Shown one piece after another: positions 35,610 through 43,097 of a DNA stretch of 59,330 nucleotides; positions within the stretch are counted from its first letter, which is position 1, and every line of letters starts with the position of its first letter. Source of the stretch: Thermoleophilia bacterium (lineage in GTDB: Bacteria; Actinomycetota; Thermoleophilia; Miltoncostaeales; Miltoncostaeaceae); NCBI GenBank assembly GCA_017882545.1, contig JADGPG010000006.1:1-59330 (forward strand), written 5' to 3'. The notes beneath the pieces were generated by a model. The model was not told the DNA's origin, did no database searches, and worked only from the letters and a program-made list of their open reading frames with translations. The position numbers were made by a program, and so were the translations under genes.

Positions 35610-36440
35610 ATGCGGCGCACGGCGCTGACGGCGGCCGTTGCGTTCCTCGTGGGCACCCTGTGCGTGCTGGCGGCGTGCGGCGGCTCGAGCTCCCCGTCGA
35701 TCGGGTCGGCATGCGCCGCGGCCTCGGCGTCGCTGCCCCCGGTCTCGGCCACAACCGACAAGACGCGCGCCGACGCGGCCGCCCGAACGGCTTCGGCGAC
35801 GATCTCCGCCCTGAACGTCGCGCTCGGTGGCATGACGGGGCCCGACCTCGACCCCGCCGCGCTGGTCAACCTGCGCAACGCGACGGGCTATCTCGCCGAC
35901 GAGTATCGCAATCTGGCCGCCTTGTTGTCACAGCCGGGATCCGGACTGATCGGACCACTCCGCACCCAGGGTGCGGCGGCATACGCCCAGATCGACCGGT
36001 CGGCCGCTCAGCTCGGCACGACCGCCTGCGGTGCCCGGTCCCTCGGTCGGCCGCTGTTCGCGGCGCTGGTCGCGCGCACGACGGCGCCGGCCGGGCCCAA
36101 TCTTGCCCGTGCCGGCGCGTCGGCCTGCCAGAACATCGCCGCCGCCTATGGGACGACCCAAGTCGCCATCGACGCTCGCGCCGCCGATGCGCAACTCGAG
36201 CGATCCGCGGCCGCGCTCGAGGCCGCGGCAACAGATGTGGCCGCGGTTCCGACGCCGACCGGGCGGCGCCTGCGCGCGACGATCGTCCGAGCCGCCGGCA
36301 TCCTCAAGGGCGCTGTCACGGCCGTCGGCGGCGGCGCCAACCCCGCGACCGCGTCGACCGCCGCGTTCGCCCGGGCATCAAGCCTGCTCACCGCCGGGTT
36401 CCGCTCGGCCGGGATCGTCTGCACGGTGCCCGGCACCTGA
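35610..36440 (+). CDS. Lipoprotein of unknown function
   Basis: The 276-residue protein has a lipoprotein signal peptide: MRRTALTAAVAFLVGTLCVLAAC, with lipobox LAAC and Cys at residue 23. The mature region is Ala-rich, helical, with repeated Ala/Asp/Leu heptad-like segments and a few Cys. No known domain. ATG at 35610 gives a perfect signal; the frame is open upstream within the previous gene. The 3' end overlaps the convergent recombinase by 63 bp (36378-36440). Exported and lipid-modified by Lgt, whose gene is at 57.6 kb. Confidence 0.75.
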   Translation: MRRTALTAAVAFLVGTLCVLAACGGSSSPSIGSACAAASASLPPVSATTDKTRADAAARTASATISALNVALGGMTGPDLDPAALVNLRNATGYLADEYRNLAALLSQPGSGLIGPLRTQGAAAYAQIDRSAAQLGTTACGARSLGRPLFAALVARTTAPAGPNLARAGASACQNIAAAYGTTQVAIDARAADAQLERSAAALEAAATDVAAVPTPTGRRLRATIVRAAGILKGAVTAVGGGANPATASTAAFARASSLLTAGFRSAGIVCTVPGT

Positions 36441-37454
36441 CCGCGCACGAGGATGGGCCCGGTCGAAATCGGACTTGAGATGGGCCGCCGTCACGTGCGT
36501 GTAGACCTCCGTCGTGACTGGGGATGCGTGCCCGAGATGCGCCTGGACATAGCGGATGTCGACCCCCGCCTGGATCAGGTGCGTTCCGCACGAATGGCGC
36601 AGCGCATGCGGGAACACCCGCCCTCCCTCCTCGGTCAGCCCCGCCCGACGACCGATCGCGACGATGATGCGCCACACGTCCTCACGCGCGAGCCGGCGGC
36701 CGCGGACCGATACGAACACCGCGTCGGCGTCGGCCGGAGCGCCACCGCGCCGCCGCGCCGCCAACTCGGGGCGGCCGACCCGCAGGTAGGCCTCGAGCGC
36801 GACCCGAGCGCCGTACGGTACCGCCACAGCGCGCACCCGGGAGCCCTTGCCGGTGACGACGAGATACGGGTCCTCGAGATCGTCGAGATTGCACGCCGAG
36901 ACGTCGAGGCCGACCGCCTCGCTCGCCCGCAGGCCGCATCCATAGAGGATCTCGATCAACGCAACGTCGCGCGCACCCACCGGCCCCGGCCGGCGGGCGG
37001 CATCCAACAGGCGGCGCATGTCCGCCTGCGCGAACGCGACCACGTCCTGCGCACCGCGCCGAGCCCCGCCCCGGTCCGTGCCGCCCGGCGGGCGCAGATC
37101 GGCGACCGGATTCTCGAGGTCGCAGCCGCGCGACCACCATCGGCAGAATGCACGAACCGCGGCCACGCGGCGGCGGCGTGTGGCGGGACTCCCCTCGAGC
37201 CTGTCGCGCCAGTCCCGCCACCAGTCAGGACCCAGGTCGACCAGATGCTCGAGGACGGTGCGGACCTCCGGGTCGTCCTCGATGCCGAACGCGTCCCGGA
37301 CGTCCGATGCCGACGGGATCCCGTCCGCGCCCACCCCAAGCGCAACGGCCAGATGGGTGAGGTCGCGCCGGTAGGCTTCACGTGTCGACGCACTTGTCCG
37401 GCTCGCCAGGAACGCAGCAACGACGCGGCGTAACGCCGCAGGGTCGACGCTCAT
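36378..37454 (-). CDS. Tyrosine recombinase, XerD-like
   Basis: The 358-residue protein has an N-terminal core-binding SAM-like domain (about 1-125) and a complete catalytic domain. The catalytic set is R176 (GCGLRASE), K203 (TGKGSR), H283 and R286 (PHALRHS), H309 (LGHA) and Y318 (VYTHV). It cleaves and rejoins DNA at a core site, as XerC/XerD do at dif. ATG 37454 overlaps the stop of the next gene (37451-37454), so the two recombinases are coupled. Longer than typical Xer (about 300), with an extra 50-residue linker. Probably a chromosome-dimer resolution partner; integrase of an element is the alternative. Confidence 0.87.
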   Translation of the reverse strand: MSVDPAALRRVVAAFLASRTSASTREAYRRDLTHLAVALGVGADGIPSASDVRDAFGIEDDPEVRTVLEHLVDLGPDWWRDWRDRLEGSPATRRRRVAAVRAFCRWWSRGCDLENPVADLRPPGGTDRGGARRGAQDVVAFAQADMRRLLDAARRPGPVGARDVALIEILYGCGLRASEAVGLDVSACNLDDLEDPYLVVTGKGSRVRAVAVPYGARVALEAYLRVGRPELAARRRGGAPADADAVFVSVRGRRLAREDVWRIIVAIGRRAGLTEEGGRVFPHALRHSCGTHLIQAGVDIRYVQAHLGHASPVTTEVYTHVTAAHLKSDFDRAHPRARSGAGHRADDPGRAEPGGEQA

Positions 37455-38380
37455 CCGCGCGGGTGCCCGCGCCGCAGTTGCCGCTGGATGTCCTTGGTGG
37501 TGACGCCGGTGTAGCGCTGGGTCGTCGCGAGGCTCGCGTGCCCGAGGACCTCCTGCACAACGCGCAGGTGGGCGCCCTCGTTGCGGTCGTGCCCTTCGAG
37601 GAGATGCGTGGCGGCGGCGTGCCGAAGCAGGTGCGGGCCCCCGGACCGGCCCATCGCCCGCAGACGCGGCGCGACGATCCGGTACACGGCGCTGCCGTCC
37701 AGCGGGCGCCCGCGCACCGACAGGAACACCTCACTGCGCGCGGGGCCGCCCCGATCGACCAACAGCGACCGGCCGTGGCGCAACCACGCGCCGAGGGCCT
37801 CAACGGCAGGCTCGGTCAGGGGCACGGTCCTGGCCTTGCCCCCCTTGCCGACGACCCGGATGGTCTCATGCTCGAAATCGAGCCCCGCAAGCTCGAGATC
37901 ACAGAGCTCCTGGCGACGCAGCGCCGACCCGTAGAGCACTTCGAGGACCGCGCGATCGCGGAGCTCGAGCGCACCGCGGACACCCTTGGCCGGGGCGGGG
38001 GCGGAATCGGCCGACTCCACGAGGACCTGCGCATCGGTCTGCGAGAGCCGTGGAATCAGCGGCGGACGAACCTTCGGGCGCTCGAGGCGTTCGGCCGGCG
38101 AGCGACCGGGTGGGAACAGCGGCCCGAGCCATTCCCGGGCGGCGGTCAACGCCCGCGCCTGGGAGGACGGTGACCAGCCGAGCGCCCGCAGGGCGGCCGC
38201 AAGGACCGACGGGGTGATTCGCTCCGGGCCCGGAATGCCGTGGGCGTCGATCCACGCCGCCAATGCGCGCACGTCCTTCAGATATGCCGTTCGCGTCCGC
38301 GGCGCCAGCGGCGCCCGACGGGACCCCTGTCGCTCCAGCCGCGCGGCGAAATCGGTAAGCGACGCCTCCCACGTAATCAT
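37451..38380 (-). CDS. Tyrosine recombinase, XerC-like
   Basis: The 309-residue protein has a SAM-like N-terminal domain (about 1-105) and the catalytic set R155 (SALRRQE), K179/K182 (GKGGK), H250 and R253 (PHLLRHA), H281 (LGHA) and Y290 (TQRYTG). A short insert EGHDRNEGA before the last helices is unusual. It is upstream of and coupled to the XerD-like gene. If the two are the organism's XerC and XerD, their adjacency is unlike the separated loci of most bacteria. ATG at 38380, 3 bp after the kinase stop, which is convergent in neither direction: the recombinases and the kinase share a strand. Confidence 0.87.
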   Translation of the reverse strand: MITWEASLTDFAARLERQGSRRAPLAPRTRTAYLKDVRALAAWIDAHGIPGPERITPSVLAAALRALGWSPSSQARALTAAREWLGPLFPPGRSPAERLERPKVRPPLIPRLSQTDAQVLVESADSAPAPAKGVRGALELRDRAVLEVLYGSALRRQELCDLELAGLDFEHETIRVVGKGGKARTVPLTEPAVEALGAWLRHGRSLLVDRGGPARSEVFLSVRGRPLDGSAVYRIVAPRLRAMGRSGGPHLLRHAAATHLLEGHDRNEGAHLRVVQEVLGHASLATTQRYTGVTTKDIQRQLRRGHPRG

Positions 38381-38383
38381 GGG

Positions 38384-39850
38384 TTATGTCTTCGGCACAC
38401 CCCAGACCGACACCTCCGAGATCCCCGCCCAATACACGCCGGTCGCGTGGTGGTCCGCGACGAGCCGCACGATCCAGACCACCAGACTCGACGGAGCGCC
38501 AGCGGGCAGCGCGAGCGACTGCGTCGCGCCGGTCAGCGTCGTCGTCGGAACCAAGGGCGCACGTCCAAGCGCGCCGGGGATGCGGATCTGCACCCGCGCG
38601 CCGGGTGTCGGCGACCGCAGCACGACCCGATCTGGACGCGATCCGGCCGAGCCGCTGAGCAGCAGGCCAACGCCGTGCTTGGTGCCTCCGAAGGTCGGCG
38701 ATCCGCCGTACTGTTCGGTGTACCACGCCGTCGTCGGATCGCCGTCAGTCGCGAGGTGCGCCTCGGATGCATTCTCGGTACCGTCACCCTGCGGGTCGTA
38801 CCCGGAGGCGATGACCGGCAGTTTGCGCGCAGGATCCGGTGCCGACGATCCCGACGACAGCGCCGCGACGAGACCCCATACGATCAGGACGACGGCGAGC
38901 GCCGCTACCCCGAGCGCGACGGCGCGGCGGCGCATGTACATCTGACGGCGGGCATCCGAGGGGCGGCGGCGCGGAGCCGGTGGGGGGCCCGCGGTGGTGG
39001 CCGGCTCTCCAGCACAGGCGGCCAGCTCGTCGGCGAACGCGGCCGCGTCCGGGAATCGGTCCTCGGGACGCTTGGCGGCGGCTCGCATGACACATGCCGC
39101 CAGGCGCGGCGACACGTCCGGCGCGAGTCCCCTGGGATCGGGGAGCGGATCGCTGACCTGGCGCATGGCGACGTTGACGAAGTTGTCGCCCGGGAACGGC
39201 AGCCGACCTGTCAGACACTCCCAGAGCACGATGCCGAGGGAGTAGACGTCGGTCCGACCGTCCACGGGCCGGCCCTCGGCCTGCTCCGGGGCGAGATAGT
39301 CGCTGGTGCCGACCATCATCCCCGACCGGGTCAGCCGCGACTCGCCGGAACCGGCGAGGAGGTGGGCGATCCCGAAGTCCGCGAGCTTGGCGTTGCCGTC
39401 GCGGTCGATGAGGACATTCTGCGACTTGATGTCGCGGTGAACGACGCCGTGCCGATGGGCGAAATCGAGGGTGGTGGCCACTTGCGCACCGATCCGTGCC
39501 GCTTCGGATGGCGCCAGGGGCCCGTCGCGCCGAATCCGCGTCTTGAGGTCCTCGCCGTCGATCAGTTCCATCGCCAGAAACGGCCCCTGGCCGTCTTCGC
39601 CGCCGTCGAGCACCTGCACGATTCCCGGGTGGGACAGACGGGCCACCGTCCGGGTCTCCCGCACGAAGCGCGCCATCGCCTCGGGGTCTTCGCGCATCGC
39701 CGGTCGCAGGCGCTTCAGCGCGACGGGCCGATCGAGCACGGTGTCTTGCGCGCGCCAGACGGTCGCCATGCCGCCGTGGCCAATGCGAGCCTCGACGACG
39801 TACCGATCCGCGTCGGAGCCGGCCTGCGGACGATCGGGGTCCTCGGACAT
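38384..39850 (-). CDS. Ser/Thr kinase with extracytoplasmic discoidin-like domain
   Basis: The 488-residue protein has a full kinase domain (16-280): GHGGMATVWRA (24-34), Lys46, HRDIKSQN (138-145), DFG (158-160), GTSDYLAPEQA. A membrane helix occupies 309-331. The outer domain (about 345-488) shows SGYDPQGDGTENASEAHLATDG, AWYTEQY, HGVGLLLSGS and VWIVRLVADHHATGVYWAGISEVSVWG, resembling the F5/8 type C (discoidin, carbohydrate-binding) fold. It may sense a surface sugar or polymer. ATG 39850 is 8 nt after a TATTGT, consistent with a leaderless transcript. Its divergent neighbour is the orphan regulator. Confidence 0.9.
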   Translation of the reverse strand: MSEDPDRPQAGSDADRYVVEARIGHGGMATVWRAQDTVLDRPVALKRLRPAMREDPEAMARFVRETRTVARLSHPGIVQVLDGGEDGQGPFLAMELIDGEDLKTRIRRDGPLAPSEAARIGAQVATTLDFAHRHGVVHRDIKSQNVLIDRDGNAKLADFGIAHLLAGSGESRLTRSGMMVGTSDYLAPEQAEGRPVDGRTDVYSLGIVLWECLTGRLPFPGDNFVNVAMRQVSDPLPDPRGLAPDVSPRLAACVMRAAAKRPEDRFPDAAAFADELAACAGEPATTAGPPPAPRRRPSDARRQMYMRRRAVALGVAALAVVLIVWGLVAALSSGSSAPDPARKLPVIASGYDPQGDGTENASEAHLATDGDPTTAWYTEQYGGSPTFGGTKHGVGLLLSGSAGSRPDRVVLRSPTPGARVQIRIPGALGRAPLVPTTTLTGATQSLALPAGAPSSLVVWIVRLVADHHATGVYWAGISEVSVWGVPKT

Positions 39851-39858
39851 CGCAGTCC

Positions 39859-39864
39859 ACAATA
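39859..39864 (-). promoter_or_regulatory. Candidate -10 element (TATTGT) for leaderless kinase mRNA
   Basis: On the minus strand TATTGT lies 8 nt before the kinase ATG at 39850. No clear ribosome site precedes the ATG. Confidence 0.35.
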
Positions 39865-39908
39865 CCCGCGGGCACCCGTCGCGTTCCTCGCGGCGCCCCG
39901 CCCGCCGC

Positions 39909-39914
39909 TAGGCT
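39909..39914 (+). promoter_or_regulatory. Candidate -10 element (TAGGCT) for leaderless regulator mRNA
   Basis: TAGGCT is followed by GATGGC and then the ATG at 39921. A start 6-8 nt after the hexamer would place +1 at the ATG. No Shine-Dalgarno is present. Confidence 0.4.
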
Positions 39915-39920
39915 GATGGC

Positions 39921-40676
39921 ATGCCGACCGCCCAGACGGTCCTCGTCGTCGAGGATGACGATGCGATCCTGGAGTCCATCAACTATCAGCTGTCCCGCGC
40001 CGGCTATCGCGTGCTTCGCGCGACCGACGGGAACCAGGGCCTGCGCCTGTTCCAGAGTCAGCGGCCCGACCTGGTGATCCTGGACCTGATGCTCCCGGGC
40101 ATCGACGGATGGCGCTTCACCGAGCAGGTCCGCGCGGAAGACCCGCGCGTCCCGGTCATCGTCTGCAGCGCCCGCACCAGCGAGTACGACCGCGTCCACG
40201 GGCTCGAGCTCGGCGCCGACGACTACGTGACCAAACCGTTCTCGATGAAGGAGCTTATGGCGCGGGTCAACGCCCACCTGCGCCGTGCCGAGCTTCACCG
40301 GCAGCCGTCGGGGCGGACGGCGATCGACGCGGACCCCCTGCGGATCGACCCCGAACAGGTCCAGGCCTACGCCCATGGCCAGTCGGTCGGTCTCACGCCG
40401 CGGGAATTCGAAGTGCTCTACGCCCTCGCACGCAATTCCGGCAAGCCAATGCCCCGCAGCCGCCTCTACCGCGAGGTCTGGGGCTACGAGATGCTCGCCG
40501 GCGATCGCTCGGTCGACGTCTTCGTGCGCAAGGTACGTCAGAAGCTTGCCAGGGCGCTCCCGGACCATCCGTACATCCAGACCCACTACGGGGTCGGCTA
40601 CCGGTTCGAGCTCACTCCCGGACAGGACGCGGGCGCCACCCCCGACGACGATCCACAGGAGCCGGACGTCACCTGA
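39921..40676 (+). CDS. OmpR/PhoB-family response regulator (orphan)
   Basis: The 251-residue protein has a receiver domain (5-120): acidic pair EDDD (11-14), phospho-acceptor D55 in VILDLMLPG, S/T in VCSARTS, and K105-region KPFSMKEL. The OmpR winged-helix DNA-binding domain at about 145-235 reads VGLTPREFEVLYALARN, SRLYREVWGYEML, RSVDVFVRKVRQKL and YIQTHYGVGYRFE. The C-terminal 15 residues are acidic and disordered. No histidine kinase gene is adjacent, so the sensor is unknown; phosphorylation by the divergent Ser/Thr kinase is a possibility only. Confidence 0.92.
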   Translation: MPTAQTVLVVEDDDAILESINYQLSRAGYRVLRATDGNQGLRLFQSQRPDLVILDLMLPGIDGWRFTEQVRAEDPRVPVIVCSARTSEYDRVHGLELGADDYVTKPFSMKELMARVNAHLRRAELHRQPSGRTAIDADPLRIDPEQVQAYAHGQSVGLTPREFEVLYALARNSGKPMPRSRLYREVWGYEMLAGDRSVDVFVRKVRQKLARALPDHPYIQTHYGVGYRFELTPGQDAGATPDDDPQEPDVT

Positions 40677-40692
40677 CCCCGGGCCGTCGCGC

Positions 40693-40722
40693 TTGTGGTC
40701 GGCGGGGTCTGTCGGCTAGATT
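40693..40722 (+). promoter_or_regulatory. Putative promoter of tRNA-Tyr
   Basis: TTGTGG (40693-40698) and TAGATT (40717-40722) are separated by 18 bp and the tRNA begins 16 bp after the -10, a reasonable arrangement for a sigma-70-type housekeeping promoter. Confidence 0.5.
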
Positions 40723-40737
40723 CCCGTGGCTTTTCCC

Positions 40738-40819
40738 GGGGGGATGCCCGAGCGGCCAAAGGGAACGGTCTGTAAAATCGTCGGCTACGCCTACGGAGGT
40801 TCGAATCCTCCTCCCCCCA
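40738..40819 (+). tRNA. tRNA-Tyr (GTA)
   Basis: An 82-nt class II tRNA: acceptor GGGGGGA/TCCCCCC, anticodon stem ACGGT/ATCGT around loop CTGTAAA (anticodon GTA), a long variable arm CGGCTACGCCTAC, T arm GGAGG/CCTCC with TTCGAAT, and discriminator A. The terminal CCA is not encoded. Confidence 0.95.
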
Positions 40820-40856
40820 CTCCACGCGTCGATCTGCACATCGGCCGGCACGCTGT

Positions 40857-40881
40857 GCGGTGGCGCCCGGAGCGCCACCGC
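40857..40881 (+). terminator. Hairpin downstream of tRNA-Tyr
   Basis: GCGGTGGCGC (40857-40866) and GCGCCACCGC (40872-40881) form a perfect 10-bp stem with a 5-nt loop, 38 bp after the tRNA. No U-tract follows. Confidence 0.6.
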
Positions 40882-40893
40882 GGCGACCCGGGC

Positions 40894-40922
40894 CCGGTGC
40901 CCGGCGAGTCGCCGGACACCGG
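40894..40922. terminator. Hairpin at the end of the dprE2 transcript
   Basis: CCGGTG and CCGGCGA pair with TCGCCGG and CACCGG around one C/A mismatch, giving a 13-bp stem with a one-base nominal loop. It lies 4 bp beyond the dprE2 stop and between convergent transcripts. Confidence 0.55.
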
Positions 40923-40925
40923 CAA

Positions 40926-41681
40926 CTAGCCGGGCAGCCGCCGGAATAGCGACTCCGGCAGGTGGCGCAGCACGAGCATGACCCACCGCAGCACGCCGGG
41001 GACCCAGATGATCCGCGAGCCGCGGGGAATGGCCGCCGCGACCGCCTCGGCCACCTTGTCCGGAGTCGTCGCGAACGGTGCCGGCTTGAGATGGGTCGTC
41101 ATCCGCGTCCTCACGAACCCCGGCCGCACGATCACCACAGTAACTCCGGACCCCGCCAACGACGCCGTTAGCCCGCGCGTGAGCGCGTCGAGGCCGGCCT
41201 TGGCCGCCCCGTAGACGTAGTTGGCCACGCGCGGGCGCTCGCCGGCGACGGTCGACATGACCACCAGCGTGCCGTGGCCCTGGGCACGCAACCGTTGGAC
41301 GGACCCCATCAGGACGGGCACGAGTCCGCGGAAATTGATGTCGACGATCCGCGCGGCCGCGGCCGGATCCTGCTCAGCGGTCGCCTGGTCGCCGAGGTAC
41401 CCCGTCGCGACGATCACGACATCGGGCTCGTCAGTGAAGGCCGCATCAACGACGGCCGTTTGGTCACCGAGGTCGCACGCGTCAAAGTCGACAATCTCCA
41501 CCCGGCCGACGCCCTCGGCGCGAAGCGCCTCGGCGACGCGCTCCATCTCGGGCCGATCCGGTCCGGCCAGGCAGACCACCGCCGCGTCCGCCCGCGGGAG
41601 CCGGCGAAGGATCGCGAGCCCGATCTCCGAGGATCCACCCACGAGCAGTACCGACTGCACCCTTCCCAACGCATCACGCAT
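40926..41681 (-). CDS. dprE2: Decaprenylphosphoryl-2-keto-ribose reductase (DprE2-like SDR)
   Basis: The 251-residue short-chain dehydrogenase has the cofactor motif LLVGGSSEIGLAIL (12-25), a Ser in MSTVAGERPRV, the YVYGAAKAGLDALTRGL (YxxxK) pair and the Pro-Gly of IVRPGFVRTRM. Its place downstream of a DprE1-type oxidase and a UbiA prenyltransferase gene identifies it as the reductase that completes C2 epimerisation of decaprenyl-phosphoryl ribose to arabinose. The enzyme is cytoplasmic or membrane-associated and uses NADH. The gap to dprE1 is 9 bp. Without the context it could only be called an SDR. Confidence 0.88.
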   Translation of the reverse strand: MRDALGRVQSVLLVGGSSEIGLAILRRLPRADAAVVCLAGPDRPEMERVAEALRAEGVGRVEIVDFDACDLGDQTAVVDAAFTDEPDVVIVATGYLGDQATAEQDPAAAARIVDINFRGLVPVLMGSVQRLRAQGHGTLVVMSTVAGERPRVANYVYGAAKAGLDALTRGLTASLAGSGVTVVIVRPGFVRTRMTTHLKPAPFATTPDKVAEAVAAAIPRGSRIIWVPGVLRWVMLVLRHLPESLFRRLPG

Positions 41682-41690
41682 GCGACGTCC

Positions 41691-43097
41691 TCACGTCCGG
41701 GGTGGCGATGCCACCAGTGACAAGCGACGATCGAGATCCGATCGCATCACCGCGCCCGGATCGAGACGATCGCGCACCGCGCGCCACTCGGGCAGCCGCG
41801 GATACATGGTCGCGACCAGATCCGGGCGCAGTCGCGCATCCTTGGCCAGGTAGACCCGACCGCCGCAGTCGGCAACCTCGTCGTCGAGGCGGTCGAGTGC
41901 CGCCGCGAGGCCGGGGGCGCCAGCCGGAATGTCGAGCGCGAGCGTCCAGCCCAAGAGCGGGAACGCGATCGGCCCGCGGCCATCGCGCAAACGCTTTAGC
42001 ACCGCCAGGTACACCGGCACACCGGTCGCCACGAGGCGTTCGACCATCGGGATCAATCGCGCGGTGGCCGCATCCGGGATGACGAACTGGTGCTGGAGCA
42101 TACCGGCCCGCCCGTAGAGGCGATTCCAATCGCCGATCACATCGAGCGGGAAGAAATATCCCCAGATCGGCTCGAGCCCGCGGTGCGAATCCGACGGGGC
42201 GCGGCGGAAATAGAGCTCGTTGAAGAGCCGCATGGCGGTCGGGTGCAGCACTCCCGACCGACCGGGCACCCCGGGAACCGACGCAATGCGCCGATTCGGC
42301 GGCACGTCCACCCCGTCGCCCACCGCTGCGATCTCGTCGGCGCCGGCGTGCGCTCCGGCCGTGACCACGCCGCGTCCGAGCGCGCCTCCGCGGGCGAGCA
42401 GATCGACCCAGGCGACGGTGTACTGGGCAGTCGCGTCCGCTTCCCGGAGCACCCCCATCGATTCCTCGAGATCTCGGGTCCGCGTGGTGTCGACCCGCAT
42501 CCGTGCGCTGGCGACCGGCCGCAGCTGGAGTTCGGCCGACAGCGTCACGCCGGTCAGGCCCATTCCACCGGCCGTCGCCCAGAAGGCGTCGGCATTCGGG
42601 CCGTCAGGTGTCAGGGCAAGGCGCGCCCCCGAGGGCACCGCGAGCTCGATCGCGTGAACGTGATCGCAGAAGCTTCCGTCGCGATGATGGTTCTTGCCGT
42701 GGACGTCGCTAGCGATCGCTCCGCCAATGGTCACGTACTGGGTACCCGGAACCACCGCCGGGTACCATCCCTGCGGCAACACCGCGGCGATCAGCTCGCC
42801 GAGCGACGTGCCCGCACCAACCCGCACGCGCCCGGTCACCGGGTCCAAGTCCGCGGGTGCCGACAGCGCCCGCATCGAGATGACGGTGCCACCGGCATTC
42901 TGGGCGGCATCACCGTAACTGCGCCCGAGGCCGCGTGCGATCGCACCGCGAATCGGGGGGCGCCCGAGAATTGCCGCTACCTCAGCGGGAACCGTTGGCG
43001 ATTCGACGCGGGCACGCGTCGGTGCGGTGCGGCCCCAGCCGGTGAGCAGCCGCTCCTCGCCGTCGGCACGAACCGGGGAGCCGCGTTCAGCGGACAT
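41691..43097 (-). CDS. dprE1: Decaprenylphosphoryl-beta-D-ribose oxidase (DprE1-like)
   Basis: The 468-residue flavoprotein has the FAD_binding_4 features RGLGRSYGDAAQNAGG (56-70), VVPGTQYVTIGGAIASDVHGKNHH (the IGG and HGKNHH motifs, about 115-138), and the DprE1 C-terminal region GYFFPLDVIGDWNRLYGR, QHQFVIP, PLLGWTLALDIP and VYLAKDARL with the catalytic Lys at 419. DprE1 oxidises the ribose C2 to a ketone. Residue 387 is Ala where the M. tuberculosis enzyme has Cys387, the site of benzothiazinone adducts. The start overlaps the ubiA stop by 11 bp. Length is close to the mycobacterial enzyme (461). Confidence 0.93.
   Translation of the reverse strand: MSAERGSPVRADGEERLLTGWGRTAPTRARVESPTVPAEVAAILGRPPIRGAIARGLGRSYGDAAQNAGGTVISMRALSAPADLDPVTGRVRVGAGTSLGELIAAVLPQGWYPAVVPGTQYVTIGGAIASDVHGKNHHRDGSFCDHVHAIELAVPSGARLALTPDGPNADAFWATAGGMGLTGVTLSAELQLRPVASARMRVDTTRTRDLEESMGVLREADATAQYTVAWVDLLARGGALGRGVVTAGAHAGADEIAAVGDGVDVPPNRRIASVPGVPGRSGVLHPTAMRLFNELYFRRAPSDSHRGLEPIWGYFFPLDVIGDWNRLYGRAGMLQHQFVIPDAATARLIPMVERLVATGVPVYLAVLKRLRDGRGPIAFPLLGWTLALDIPAGAPGLAAALDRLDDEVADCGGRVYLAKDARLRPDLVATMYPRLPEWRAVRDRLDPGAVMRSDLDRRLSLVASPPRT

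Noticed and set aside
36378-36440. 63-bp convergent overlap as a sign of a wrong stop in the lipoprotein or recombinase
   Set aside because: Both C-termini lie beyond the conserved domains, and similar convergent overlaps occur at lgt; it is more likely real.
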